Positions 43,284-52,512 are shown, counted from the first letter of the stretch. The stretch is 64,000 nt of DNA from Saprospiraceae bacterium (GCA_028285545.1 JANQPA010000077.1:1-64000); one strand, 5' to 3'. The notes: generated from the sequence alone by a model not told the origin. Numbers and translations are program-made.

Positions 43284-44441
43284 ATGAAAAAAAGTGCACA
43301 CGCAGATCCATTCGAAAAAGCTCGACTAGATAAAGGCTTTGGTGAAATGAATGATCAGGATGATCCGGTAGTAATGCTCCTACGCCATAAAGATGTACGA
43401 AAATGTGCGCATAATTGGAAAACCTTTCAATCCGGAGCAGCCCCAGGTCGAATAGTCATACCTTCGGAGGTTCCTATCCGGGACACCCGTCAAATTCCTT
43501 TTGAACTCGATCCTCCATTGCATGGTGAATATAGAGCCTTAATGGAAGCCTGGTTCAAAAGACCTATTGAGAAGAATTACCAGGAAAAACTAGCCGATCA
43601 AATTAATGCTAGCATAGATCAAGCATTAGAGATGGGGTCATTAGAATTAATCAAAGAATTTTCTCTGCCCCTTCAATCTCGTGCCCTGACCCTTTTACTT
43701 AACACTCCCTATTCAGAATCCGATACCTGGATTTCCTGGGGTACCCACGTATTCCGAAGTGAAGACGATCCTCTTGACAGCTCAAAAGCAAATATTCTTT
43801 ATGATTACATTGATGAGCAAATAGAAAAAGCGAGCCAGAACCCTGGCGAAGATCTTTACTCTGTTTTATTGGCTTCCGAGGCTCAGGGTCGAAAATTAAG
43901 CAAGGAAGAAGTTAAAGGGGTTATGATTCTAACATTTGCCGGTGGAAGAGATACCGTTATCAATGCGATTACTAATACCATTGCTTATTTTGCCGATCAT
44001 CCTCAATCTTTAGCACGCTTGAGAGAAGAACCCGAAATTATTGGTAAAGCCGTAGAAGAATTTATCCGGTATTTTTCTCCATTAACCCATATGGGCAGGG
44101 TGGCCACTGAGGATACTCAGGTATGCGAACATGCTGTAAAATCGGATAGTCGAATTTCTCTTTGCTGGGCTTCTGCCAATCGAGATGCTTCTGTCTTTGA
44201 AAATCCTAATGAAATAATTTTAGATCGAAAAATCAATCCACATGTGGGATTCGGATTCAGTCACCATAAATGTTTGGGCGCCACCCATGCACGCGAAATC
44301 CTAAAGATTTTAATTGCGACACTAGCCGAAAAGGTACAGTCCATAGAAATTGAAGACTATCAAGAAAATATTGAACATTGGGGGGAATTTCAACGCAAGG
44401 TTGGATATGATAGCATTCGTGTAAAATTTCAGGGGAGATAA
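43284..44441 (+). CDS. cytochrome P450 monooxygenase
   Basis: The 385-residue soluble P450 shows the I-helix motif FAGGRDTVIN (acid-alcohol pair Asp-Thr for oxygen activation), the K-helix-region EEFIRYFSPLTHMGRVA, and the heme loop GFGFSHHKCLG with the axial Cys330. One Gly of the usual loop consensus is Ser. Length and the adjacent ferredoxin and reductase mark it as a bacterial class I system of the CYP101/CYP111 kind. It should hydroxylate a small hydrophobic molecule using electrons from NAD(P)H. A near-palindrome lies just upstream. Confidence 0.95.
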   Translation: MKKSAHADPFEKARLDKGFGEMNDQDDPVVMLLRHKDVRKCAHNWKTFQSGAAPGRIVIPSEVPIRDTRQIPFELDPPLHGEYRALMEAWFKRPIEKNYQEKLADQINASIDQALEMGSLELIKEFSLPLQSRALTLLLNTPYSESDTWISWGTHVFRSEDDPLDSSKANILYDYIDEQIEKASQNPGEDLYSVLLASEAQGRKLSKEEVKGVMILTFAGGRDTVINAITNTIAYFADHPQSLARLREEPEIIGKAVEEFIRYFSPLTHMGRVATEDTQVCEHAVKSDSRISLCWASANRDASVFENPNEIILDRKINPHVGFGFSHHKCLGATHAREILKILIATLAEKVQSIEIEDYQENIEHWGEFQRKVGYDSIRVKFQGR

Positions 44442-44552
44442 TAATTAATTCAAGTTGTAAGACAATTTGAGTGTAGAAAGTAAAAAATAGAAATAATGAT
44501 ATGCCAGACCGTAACCTGGTGTATAAAAAGGATTTAAGAAAAAAATTTACTT

Positions 44553-44861
44553 ATGACAAAGATTACATTTATTACCAGTGATAATGAATCCATCACTGTT
44601 GAGGGCCACTCCGGATCAGTCATGCAATTAGCTGTTCAGCATGGAATAAAAGGGATTGATGGAGATTGTGGCGGTGTTTGTTCCTGCGCAACTTGCCACG
44701 TGCATGTAGCTGAGGATTACTTTGAAAAAACGGGCCAGGCTGGAGATATTGAAAAAGATATGCTCGAATTTGAAGATAATGTAAGTGAGTTTAGTCGTCT
44801 ATCCTGTCAGCTTGAGATTAATGATTCATTAGATGGTCTGGTTTTGACGGTAGCTAAATAA
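44553..44861 (+). CDS. [2Fe-2S] ferredoxin, putidaredoxin type
   Basis: The 102-residue protein has cluster ligands Cys39, Cys45, Cys48 (GDCGGVCSCATCHVHV, C-x5-C-x2-C) and Cys85 (RLSCQLEI), the adrenodoxin/putidaredoxin spacing. It should pass electrons from the reductase to the P450. Its stop codon is immediately followed by the start codon of the reductase gene, so both are made together. Confidence 0.96.
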   Translation: MTKITFITSDNESITVEGHSGSVMQLAVQHGIKGIDGDCGGVCSCATCHVHVAEDYFEKTGQAGDIEKDMLEFEDNVSEFSRLSCQLEINDSLDGLVLTVAK

Positions 44862-46133
44862 ATGGATATCATGTCTGAAAGCCAAACAATCAATCAAGTC
44901 TGTATTATCATTGGAGCGAGTCATGCCGGTGTAAATTGTGCTTTTGCGCTACGCAAAGAAGGGTGGGAAGGCCAAATTTTAGTCTATGATGCCGATCCGC
45001 AACTCCCCTACCATCGCCCTCCTCTATCCAAAGGCTACCTTGTAAGCAACGAAGGTTTTGAAAGGAACCTATTGATGCCCCCTGAAGCATACGATCGTCA
45101 GAGAATTATTTTGAAGCTTGGAACAAGAGTCAAATCCATAAACCGGACTATAAAGAGCATTACATTGGAAGATCATAGCATTCAGAAATATGATAAACTA
45201 ATTTTAGCCACTGGTGCCCGGCCTTTTATTCCTGCAATACCAGGAATTGATCAGGCCAACAATCTTTTTCCAATGCGAACGGCCCAAGATGCTTTAGATA
45301 TTCGCAATACTTTTGAACGAATTAAGACAAAGCGAGTCCTTGTCATAGGAGGCGGTTATATTGGCTTGGAAACAGCAGCTTCTTTAAGAAAGTTGGGTGC
45401 TGAGGTAACATTACTTGAGCGGGAAAATCGACTCCTGGCACGGGTAACTGCACCTGAAATGTCTGAATATTTCCGTCAATTACATACTGAGAAGGGAGTT
45501 CAGATTTTTACCAATAAAAATGTTACTGCCATTCAATCCAAAGGAGAATACAACAAAGTGATTTGTGACGATCAATCAATCTTCAAAGCAGATATGATCG
45601 TTATTGGAGTGGGAATTCGGGTAAACAAAGCATTAGCAGAAGAGGCTGGACTTACTGTTGAAAATGGGATTAAAGTAGATGCTAGTGCGCGAACCAGTGA
45701 TCAGGATATTTTTGCCATAGGGGATTGCACCTACCACTTTAATCCTCATTACAACTGTTTTTTACGTCTTGAATCCGTACAAAATGCAGTAGATCAGGCC
45801 AAGGTAGCAGCAGCAGCAATTAGCGGCAAAAATCCCGTTTATAATACCATTCCTTGGTTTTGGTCTGACCAATATGATGTAAAGTTGCAAATGGTGGGAT
45901 TATCTAATGGTTATAATCAGACTATTATAAGAAAAGAAGAAGGGGAAGGAAACCGATTTTCTGTATGGTATTTTAAGGATCATACCTTATTGGCAGTTGA
46001 TGCTATCAATAATCCTAAAGCCTATGTTTTGGGTACAAAATTTATTAAAAACCAACAAAAAATAGACAAATCTAAATTGGTCGACTCCTCAGTAGCTTTC
46101 AAACCACAAAATCTATTGGTGCTGCAAGGATAA
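44862..46133 (+). CDS. FAD-dependent ferredoxin reductase (putidaredoxin reductase type)
   Basis: The 423-residue flavoprotein has the FAD site IIGASHAGVNCAFALRKEGWEG, the segment PYHRPPLSKGYL, the NAD(P) site VLVIGGGYIGLETAASLRK followed by an acidic residue (LLERE), and FAIGDCTYHFN. This is the rubredoxin/putidaredoxin reductase family, completing the P450 chain. An internal ATG at 44871 would remove three residues. Confidence 0.95.
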   Translation: MDIMSESQTINQVCIIIGASHAGVNCAFALRKEGWEGQILVYDADPQLPYHRPPLSKGYLVSNEGFERNLLMPPEAYDRQRIILKLGTRVKSINRTIKSITLEDHSIQKYDKLILATGARPFIPAIPGIDQANNLFPMRTAQDALDIRNTFERIKTKRVLVIGGGYIGLETAASLRKLGAEVTLLERENRLLARVTAPEMSEYFRQLHTEKGVQIFTNKNVTAIQSKGEYNKVICDDQSIFKADMIVIGVGIRVNKALAEEAGLTVENGIKVDASARTSDQDIFAIGDCTYHFNPHYNCFLRLESVQNAVDQAKVAAAAISGKNPVYNTIPWFWSDQYDVKLQMVGLSNGYNQTIIRKEEGEGNRFSVWYFKDHTLLAVDAINNPKAYVLGTKFIKNQQKIDKSKLVDSSVAFKPQNLLVLQG

Positions 46134-46213
46134 ATGGGAACCGTTAAGCAAATCAAGGTCCAACTAATAACTCAGTTTCAAAACCATTTTTTAGAATATT
46201 GCTTGCTGTTCCA

Positions 46214-47116
46214 CTATTTTATAATTGGATTTTTACTCCCCTTGTCACTATTCTGGAAAGAAGGGGGAAAATATGCATTAGGACTAGCATATGCTTTTCG
46301 ATATTTTGAAGGGGAGATCCCTTTAAATTTATTAAACTGCTTATGAAAAAAAGTAAGGGATTCATAACCACAAGAAAAGCCTATCCGAGATACCGACCAA
46401 TCCGTATCTACCAGCATTCGACTGGCCATATTAACTCTGTATTCATTTAGAAAGGTAAAAAAAGGACGCCCCATCATTTTGCTAAAAAAACGAGAGAAAG
46501 ATTGTTCAGACATGTTTATTAAATCTGCTAGTTCTTTGAGGTAAATTTTCCGTTGAAAATGAGCTTCCACAAAATCGTGTATCCTAGCGATCCTACTGCT
46601 ATACTCTGAAGGAAGATCATCCATAAAATTATTTTCAGAGAGGGGATGATAGGTACAGGTAGATAACTGTGTTAAGATGGTCAACAATTCAACATATAAA
46701 ACAGGGCCATCATAGGAGGGAAGACGTTTCACCTTAGGAACAAGAGCGCTTACACTCTCACTGGAAAAAAGAATACCTCGTGAGGCGATCTTTAGCATCT
46801 CAAACATAGGTTCTAGTTCGGGTACTTTAGCAAAAACACCTTTATTCCATTGCACAACAATTGACTTGGCCTGCCCATTCTGCAAAGTGTTGTTTTTCCA
46901 ACAATGCGGCAAATTAGAACGCAGCAGTACAAGTTCTCCGGCTTCATAAGGTCCTACAAAATCGCCAATAAATTTGGTCCCACTACTTTCATCAATATAA
47001 GTCAATTCATGCTGGGGATGGAAATGCCAGGGAGCATCAAAATCTTTATTAGCATAATGAAAAGCTAAGATAGACTTTGAATCACGTAAGTCAATTTGTT
47101 CTAGAATCGGCTTCAT
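46214..47116 (-). CDS. AraC-family regulator with cupin sensor domain
   Basis: The 300-residue protein has an N-terminal cupin (FDAPWHFHPQHELTYIDESSGTKFIGDFVGPYEAGELVLLRSNLPHCW) with several His residues, and a C-terminal AraC HTH pair (IYLKELADLINMSEQSFSRFFSKMMG, ISRIGFSCGYESLTFFHKQFNKFKGISPSKYR-like). It lies between the P450 electron-transfer genes and the divergent alcohol dehydrogenase gene, making it the likely local activator of both. Its 3' end is convergent with the reductase gene, 80 bp apart. Confidence 0.9.
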   Translation of the reverse strand: MKPILEQIDLRDSKSILAFHYANKDFDAPWHFHPQHELTYIDESSGTKFIGDFVGPYEAGELVLLRSNLPHCWKNNTLQNGQAKSIVVQWNKGVFAKVPELEPMFEMLKIASRGILFSSESVSALVPKVKRLPSYDGPVLYVELLTILTQLSTCTYHPLSENNFMDDLPSEYSSRIARIHDFVEAHFQRKIYLKELADLINMSEQSFSRFFSKMMGRPFFTFLNEYRVNMASRMLVDTDWSVSRIGFSCGYESLTFFHKQFNKFKGISPSKYRKAYASPNAYFPPSFQNSDKGSKNPIIK

Positions 47117-47234
47117 ACATCATCTATTTTACCCTAAAAAACAAGACAAGGATGATTTTTCAAACAAAATAGTTAACTAATTTGATAAAATAGGCATATA
47201 GAATGATAAAAGAATCGAAGATATTTGTAAGGTT

Positions 47235-47249
47235 ATATTGATTCAATAT
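47235..47249. promoter_or_regulatory. 15-bp dyad upstream of the alcohol dehydrogenase gene
   Basis: ATATTGATTCAATAT is a perfect dyad with a single central base, 29 bp before the start codon at 47279. It sits in the divergent region shared with the AraC gene. Just before it, GATATTTGTAAGGTTAT partly repeats the left half of the P450 upstream site. Confidence 0.4.
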
Positions 47250-47278
47250 CTCCACTTTATTGACCAAAAAACAAGCAT

Positions 47279-48397
47279 ATGTCCATATTATCAAAAAGTG
47301 CTATAGCCAAAGGAGATGGTTCTTTTGTCATTGAAGAAGTCAGTGTTTCAGATCCTAAAGAAGACGAAGTTTTAGTTCAGATCAAAGCTGCTGGATTATG
47401 TCATACCGATTATGATTCTCTTTCCTGGGGGCGGCCTATTATTATGGGCCATGAAGGAGCAGGAATAGTCAGTAAAGTGGGAAGCAAGGTAAAAAAATTT
47501 GCCAAAGGAGATGCTGTAATTCTCAATTGGGCAACGCCCTGTATGGTATGCTTTCAATGTCAAGAAGGTAACCAACATATTTGCGAAAGTAATTCCCCAG
47601 TTGTAGCTGGTGAAAATCGACTGCCATCGGGCCATGCTCACTTTGAAGGAACCAAATGGAATGATCAGCCCATCGAACGATCATTTAACCTGGGAACCAT
47701 AAGCGAATACGCTTTGGTAAAATCTTCTGCTTTGGTAAAAATCAATGATGAAAGACCTAATTTTTCGGCAGCAAGCATTGTAGGTTGTGGTGTTATGACG
47801 GGCTATGGTTCTGTAGTTAATGCTGCAAAGGTAGAAGCGGGAAGCTCGGTAGTGGTCTTAGGTTGCGGAGGTGTTGGTTTAAATGTAATTCAGGCAGCCC
47901 GCATTTCAGGGGCAGCAAGGATCATTGCCATCGATATCAATCCCAACAAACTTAAATTGGCGAAACAGTTTGGAGCCACAGAAGGAATTCTGGCCGACAA
48001 AGCCGATAAAGGCCTCCTTAATGCCGCCGAGGAAGTAAAACAACGATGTGGAGGGCGGGGTGCTGATTATGCTTTTGAGTGTACAGCCATTCCTGCTTTG
48101 GGAGCAGCTCCTCTGGCAATGGTCAGGAATGCCGGCACTGCCGTCCAGGTTAGCGGAATTGAAGAAGACCTTACCATCGACATGCGCTTGTTTGAATGGG
48201 ATAAAATATACATCAATCCATTGTATGGAAAATGTCGTCCGCAGATTGATTTTCCCAAATTAATGAGCTTATACAAAAAAGGAGAGCTTTTATTAGATGA
48301 AATGATTACCCAAGAATATAGGCTCGAGGAATTACAAACTGGCTTTGAGGATATGTTACAGGGTAAAAATGCCAAAGGAGTTGTGGTGTTTGGTTGA
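47279..48397 (+). CDS. zinc-dependent alcohol dehydrogenase
   Basis: The 372-residue medium-chain dehydrogenase has catalytic-zinc residues in AGLCHTDYD and GHEGAGIV, the structural-zinc motif C-x2-C-x2-C-x7-C (CMVCFQCQEGNQHIC), and the Rossmann site VVLGCGGVGLNVIQAA followed by Asp in AIDINPNK, favouring NAD. It is most like class III/aryl-alcohol types. Placed behind a P450 system, it would oxidise the alcohol that the P450 makes to an aldehyde or ketone. Confidence 0.93.
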   Translation: MSILSKSAIAKGDGSFVIEEVSVSDPKEDEVLVQIKAAGLCHTDYDSLSWGRPIIMGHEGAGIVSKVGSKVKKFAKGDAVILNWATPCMVCFQCQEGNQHICESNSPVVAGENRLPSGHAHFEGTKWNDQPIERSFNLGTISEYALVKSSALVKINDERPNFSAASIVGCGVMTGYGSVVNAAKVEAGSSVVVLGCGGVGLNVIQAARISGAARIIAIDINPNKLKLAKQFGATEGILADKADKGLLNAAEEVKQRCGGRGADYAFECTAIPALGAAPLAMVRNAGTAVQVSGIEEDLTIDMRLFEWDKIYINPLYGKCRPQIDFPKLMSLYKKGELLLDEMITQEYRLEELQTGFEDMLQGKNAKGVVVFG

Positions 48398-48460
48398 TGG
48401 TTATCCGTTGTTCGTTGTTCGTTAATAGGTAAGCGAGAGTATAAAAATATTTAAAGGTCG

Positions 48461-49285
48461 ATGAATCAAAGTAGTTTTAGGACTATAGAGCTTTCAGATC
48501 CTCATTATGAAATGGGAGGTATTAGATTTTTAACGGTAAAAACACCAAGCTTAAAAGGCCGGGGTGACATTTGCTTGTTTATTCCTAAAATAGATGAGGG
48601 GCAGACTAACCTCCCAATTTATATTTTACTTCATGGTGTATATGGCAGTGCCTGGTGTTGGGCATATAAAGGAGGAGCTCACCACACTGCACAACGATTA
48701 ATGGCTCGAGGAGTCATTCAACCAGCTATCCTTGCGATGCCCTCAGATGGACTTTGGGGAGACGGTTCTGCTTATTTTTCTCATCACCAAAAAAAATTTG
48801 ACAGTTGGATAGTGGAGGATGTTCCAAAAGCTATTATTGAAAATATTCCTGAGGCAGGCCCAAAATCAGCTCTATGTATAGGTGGGTTATCGATGGGAGG
48901 TTATGGTGCTTTAATGTTAGGGGCCCGATTCCCAGAAAAATTCAGAGCCATTTCAGGGCACAGTTCTATTACTCAATTGGAACAAATGCGCCTTTTTGTG
49001 GAAGAGCCGCTTGAAGAATATCAAAATGAATGTGATCTCCCTAATGTAATTGAAGCCATAATAGAAAATAAAAATCTACTCCCTGCCCTACGATTTGATT
49101 GTGGCGTTTCGGATCTACTGATTGAACCCAACAGGCTGCTAAATCAACAATTAATTTCTTCAAACATACCTCATCAATATCAGGAATTTGAAGGAGGGCA
49201 TGAATGGTCATATTGGCAGAAGCATGTGGAAAAGACCTTTCGATTTTTTGATGCTAATATTTATTATAGACATTTATCTGCGTAA
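48461..49285 (+). CDS. esterase (esterase D/S-formylglutathione hydrolase-like)
   Basis: The 274-residue alpha/beta hydrolase has LLHGVYGSAWCW, the nucleophile Ser in GGLSMGGYGALMLGARFPEKF, and the catalytic His in EFEGGHEWSYW. The GxSxGG elbow and length fit the esterase D group. It follows the alcohol dehydrogenase by 63 bp and is probably co-transcribed; it may release an ester-bound substrate or product of the P450 pathway. The last codons form part of a 53-bp palindrome. Confidence 0.88.
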   Translation: MNQSSFRTIELSDPHYEMGGIRFLTVKTPSLKGRGDICLFIPKIDEGQTNLPIYILLHGVYGSAWCWAYKGGAHHTAQRLMARGVIQPAILAMPSDGLWGDGSAYFSHHQKKFDSWIVEDVPKAIIENIPEAGPKSALCIGGLSMGGYGALMLGARFPEKFRAISGHSSITQLEQMRLFVEEPLEEYQNECDLPNVIEAIIENKNLLPALRFDCGVSDLLIEPNRLLNQQLISSNIPHQYQEFEGGHEWSYWQKHVEKTFRFFDANIYYRHLSA

Positions 49286-49316
49286 AAATGATTTTTACGC
49301 AGATAAATGTCTATAA
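49264..49316. terminator. 53-bp palindrome overlapping the esterase stop codon
   Basis: Two perfect 26-bp arms (starting TTATAGACATTTATCTGCG) surround one central G. The left arm contains the last codons and the stop (49283-49285) of the esterase gene; the right arm ends 2 bp from the stop of the convergent beta-barrel gene. It should terminate both. Confidence 0.85.
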
Positions 49317-49318
49317 AT

Positions 49319-49915
49319 TTAAAACGAAACGCGTAAGCCCACAGAAAAATCAGCAAGATCACTGGCCAGTCCTCTGTCACCTGCTTCAAAGCCTTTATAA
49401 TATCTCAGAGCTGCCTGAATGGAAAGTGGCTCTGAAATTTTGTAAACAGGGGAAATAATCCCACCCACCTGAGGACTCACATTGGTAAACTCATCACCAC
49501 GACTTCCATTGAAGCTAGTAATATAACGAACAATAGTAGCTCCTCCACTTAATAATAGACCAATTGAAAGCTTTTCATTAACATCCAAGCGGTAACCCAA
49601 TGAGCCGTGATAAGCTTCACCACCATCTTGATTATCATCATCACTAAAAGTGTTCTTCAGAGCCTTTGTAAATTGAAGCCGTCCAATAATGGGTCCATAT
49701 TCTAAGTCTCCAAATGCTCCTAATACTATTCCTGAGTTTTTGTCATTTCCCATGGTAACAAGAGGGGCATAACCAGCGGTAGCTCCCAAGGAGAGTCGAA
49801 ATCGATTTTCCTCCTGGGCATTCAAACTCTCTATTGATAAGAAAAATAAAGCCATTAATAATAGTGCTAAATGAGAAGTAACATAAGTTCTGAAATTAAT
49901 TTTTGAGTGTGTCAT
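49319..49915 (-). CDS. outer-membrane beta-barrel protein
   Basis: Using the ATG at 49915 the product has 198 residues: a signal peptide (LALLLMALFFLSIESLNAQ), then about eight amphipathic beta-strands (for example FRLSLGATAGYAPLV and YGPIIGRLQFTKAL) and a terminal strand ending LADFSVGLRVSF with the C-terminal Phe. This is an OmpA/porin-like eight-strand barrel of unknown role. It is convergent with the esterase gene and could be a small-molecule channel for that locus, but it is on the other strand. Confidence 0.8.
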   Translation of the reverse strand: MTHSKINFRTYVTSHLALLLMALFFLSIESLNAQEENRFRLSLGATAGYAPLVTMGNDKNSGIVLGAFGDLEYGPIIGRLQFTKALKNTFSDDDNQDGGEAYHGSLGYRLDVNEKLSIGLLLSGGATIVRYITSFNGSRGDEFTNVSPQVGGIISPVYKISEPLSIQAALRYYKGFEAGDRGLASDLADFSVGLRVSF

Positions 49916-50103
49916 GATATACAATTTTTAAATTTTGAATCAATGTTTTTGTGATGATTCAAAAATGCATACCTCTGCTTTTTTTTCTTTATCCTTATGT
50001 TGTAGATCCGTGAACTTATGTTGAATACTATGATTATATTAGGAGATTTAGTGCCAGTAGGTAATTAAAAGATGTTCATCAACCCAATAGATATGAAATT
50101 TTC

Positions 50104-50802
50104 ATGATCTGCATTAATTGTAAAAACGAACACAGTGAAAAATTTTGCCCCAATTGCGGTCAAAAATCTGAGGTACAAAAAATCACCTTTAGATCTATTT
50201 TAAATGATGCCTTTTCCACCGTTACCAATATGGATAAAGGGCTGTTATTCAATGTGAAGAGTTTACTATTAAATCCCGAAGAAATTGTCAATGATTATAT
50301 ACTTGGAAAAAGAAAACACATTTTTAATCCTATTTCATTTTTGATAATCACCATCAGCATTTATTTGATTGTAGACTCCCTAATTGTAGTTCCCGGACAA
50401 AAGCAAGAAATAGATTCTCAGATTTATTCTGTTGGGTATGAGGCAGGGAAATTTATCAAAAACAACTTTAAATACTTTTGGATCCTTTCCATAATCTGGC
50501 TAAGCTTTTCAACAAGAATAATATTTAGACAATATAATTATGCAGAACATCTAGCTGTTAATTCTTTTGTGATCGGTCAGGCTACTTTGGCTGGACTAAT
50601 AGGGTTTGTACTTTTTAGACAACCCTTATTATTCAATCCCATTATTTATATTTTTATAACATGGATGATTTATAAAATACATAAAGCTCAGGGTAAAAAA
50701 TTAGATGTCTTTTTCCAGTCAGTGGCTGCCACCCTCCTTTTTTTCATTCAATTGTTATTAATCACTGTTTTTATTGGAATTATTGGAAATTATAATTGGT
50801 AA
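50104..50802 (+). CDS. DUF3667 membrane protein with zinc ribbon
   Basis: The 232-residue protein starts with a zinc ribbon (CINCKNEHSEKFCPNCGQ, two CxxC pairs). It then has the DUF3667 segment ITFRSILNDAFSTVTNMDKGLLFNVKSLL and NPEEIVNDYILGKRKHIFNPISFLI, followed by four to five transmembrane helices. It is a common Bacteroidota inner-membrane protein of unknown function. A GC-rich hairpin follows. Confidence 0.88.
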   Translation: MICINCKNEHSEKFCPNCGQKSEVQKITFRSILNDAFSTVTNMDKGLLFNVKSLLLNPEEIVNDYILGKRKHIFNPISFLIITISIYLIVDSLIVVPGQKQEIDSQIYSVGYEAGKFIKNNFKYFWILSIIWLSFSTRIIFRQYNYAEHLAVNSFVIGQATLAGLIGFVLFRQPLLFNPIIYIFITWMIYKIHKAQGKKLDVFFQSVAATLLFFIQLLLITVFIGIIGNYNW

Positions 50803-50828
50803 GTACTGTGACAAAATAAAATTTATAT

Positions 50829-50872
50829 TTAATACTAATTCTGCCACCGGACGGCGGCAGAATTAGTATTAA
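50829..50872. terminator. 17-bp stem hairpin between convergent DUF3667 and PFK genes
   Basis: TTAATACTAATTCTGCC pairs perfectly with GGCAGAATTAGTATTAA over a 10-nt loop that can add CCG/CGG pairs. It is followed by TTTTTT, so it is a good terminator for the plus-strand gene and can also serve the minus-strand phosphofructokinase. Confidence 0.8.
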
Positions 50873-50912
50873 TTTTTTATGTACACTTACTTAAAAGTTA
50901 AATACAATATTT

Positions 50913-52169
50913 TTAAGCCTTTGAAGACATTGGCCTCAACTTAGCAGAAGAATAATCCCACTCTAATACCCTATAAAAATCATAAGCTTCAGGTATAGAT
51001 AAATAGGCCTTGGCTTTTTCATAATCCTTAAGCGTTAAAACGTGCATATCGCTGAGGATCAGTCTGGAGAATTCTGTATTTACATCCACTAATCTTGGAG
51101 GGATTTTACCACTTTCATCCTCAATGTCTTTCATAAATATTGGGATAATTTCTGCATTTCGGGTAGTGGATACAATGCAGTTTTTTTGACCTTGTTCATA
51201 TAGTTTTTTTACGCCCATGCCTAAAATGGTACAAAGTGTCAAATCATAAGCTACAGGCCTGCAACAACGTAATTCATAACCCAATTCAACGGGCCTGCTT
51301 TTTATTACAATGTCCAGTTCTTTCAATTTGCGTTGGACCAGTACATTAATGATATGAGCTTTACTTACATTTCCCAATTCTGGATGACCATGAGCATCAT
51401 AAGTAAAGGTAATGCCGCAGTTTTTGATTTCTTCATCATCTAAAACGTGAAAAATCCCTTCACTAATAATCACTACCCCATGTTCAATATTATCAATCTT
51501 TCTTTTTACCATGGAGGAAATAATCAAACTCACCACCTTTGATAAGGTTATCTTGGTTTTGTTAAACATTTCCGGAATAATTATTAGAGGAAAATGGCAG
51601 CTGGCTCCAATTTCAAAGGCTAAATGCCCTGCTGAGCGGCCCATGGAGGCAATCACAAACCAATTACCGCTGGTACGCGAATCCTCATAGATGGTATTTC
51701 CAATATGAACACCTGCATCTTTGGCAGAGTTAAACCCAAAAGTAGGCATCATATCCGGAAGAGGAATATCATTATCAATGGTTTTGGGAACGTGGATGTT
51801 CTGGATTTTTACATTATTTTCTTCCAAAAACTTAGCTAGTCGGTTGCTGGTGGTAGCAGTATCATCTCCGCCAATAGTAACCAGTAGTTTAACATTATTT
51901 TCAACAAAAAAATCGGCAGAAAACTCACTGTCATTAGGTTTGTATCTACTCATTCGGAGGGTAGAGCCCCCTCTGGGAAAAATTCGATCAGCATAGTGAA
52001 AATCTATATTGACTGTTTCTGCCTTTCCGTTAAAAAGATTTTTATACCCATCATGAAGTCCTATAACCTTGTAATCGTCTTTCAAAAAAACCTTCGAGAT
52101 AGTACTGATGACTGTGTTAATCCCTGGAGCTGGGCCTCCGGCACATAATAAAACAATAGATTTTTTCAT
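50913..52169 (-). CDS. 6-phosphofructokinase, PPi-dependent type
   Basis: The 418-residue protein has the PFK fold: LLCAGGPAPGINTVIS, IGGDDTATT, VPKTIDNDIPLPD and ASMGRSAGHLAFEIGA. The residue after the catalytic GGD is Asp103 (Gly in ATP enzymes) and the TIDND motif is preceded by Lys129 (also Gly in ATP enzymes). Both changes are the known marks of pyrophosphate-dependent PFK. It would phosphorylate fructose-6-phosphate reversibly with PPi. A long hairpin lies in its leader. A second PFK gene starts at the window's right edge. Confidence 0.92.
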   Translation of the reverse strand: MKKSIVLLCAGGPAPGINTVISTISKVFLKDDYKVIGLHDGYKNLFNGKAETVNIDFHYADRIFPRGGSTLRMSRYKPNDSEFSADFFVENNVKLLVTIGGDDTATTSNRLAKFLEENNVKIQNIHVPKTIDNDIPLPDMMPTFGFNSAKDAGVHIGNTIYEDSRTSGNWFVIASMGRSAGHLAFEIGASCHFPLIIIPEMFNKTKITLSKVVSLIISSMVKRKIDNIEHGVVIISEGIFHVLDDEEIKNCGITFTYDAHGHPELGNVSKAHIINVLVQRKLKELDIVIKSRPVELGYELRCCRPVAYDLTLCTILGMGVKKLYEQGQKNCIVSTTRNAEIIPIFMKDIEDESGKIPPRLVDVNTEFSRLILSDMHVLTLKDYEKAKAYLSIPEAYDFYRVLEWDYSSAKLRPMSSKA

Positions 52170-52221
52170 GGTGTATATTTATTTTTTATCCACTCCTGGG
52201 AGTTTTACCCTGTAACAAAAA

Positions 52222-52273
52222 TTAATTTACTTATGGTTTGCAACTATCCAATAACAAACCATAAGTAAATTAA
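52222..52273. promoter_or_regulatory. 19-bp stem hairpin in the PFK leader
   Basis: TTAATTTACTTATGGTTTG and CAAACCATAAGTAAATTAA are perfect complements around a 14-nt loop, 53 bp upstream of the PFK start. The arms match those of the receptor-leader palindrome (13348-13399) at all but two of 19 positions, so the two are related. The rest of 52170-52512 has an A/T-rich stretch and must contain the promoters of PFK and of the plus-strand operon. Confidence 0.75.
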
Positions 52274-52512
52274 ATATTTTAATCTGTCAAAAATTGTTTT
52301 GTGCTTTAATTTTTTTCTTTGTAATCTTCACACTATACATTCCGTATTATAGTTAAAAAGCTTAAAAAATACTTGTGGAGCATCAATCTTTTTTACTATA
52401 AAACACCCTTCCCAAATTTTTCAACTTTTGCATATCTAAAATTAATTACCTAAATTCAGTATCAGTAGAATTGTCTTTGACAACCTAGGATCCTACAACC
52501 ATAAACGCAAAA

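Noticed and set aside
46134..46346. 70-codon ORF right after the ferredoxin reductase
   Set aside because: It overlaps the 3' end of the AraC gene on the other strand, has no family features, and its adjacency to the stop codon is chance.
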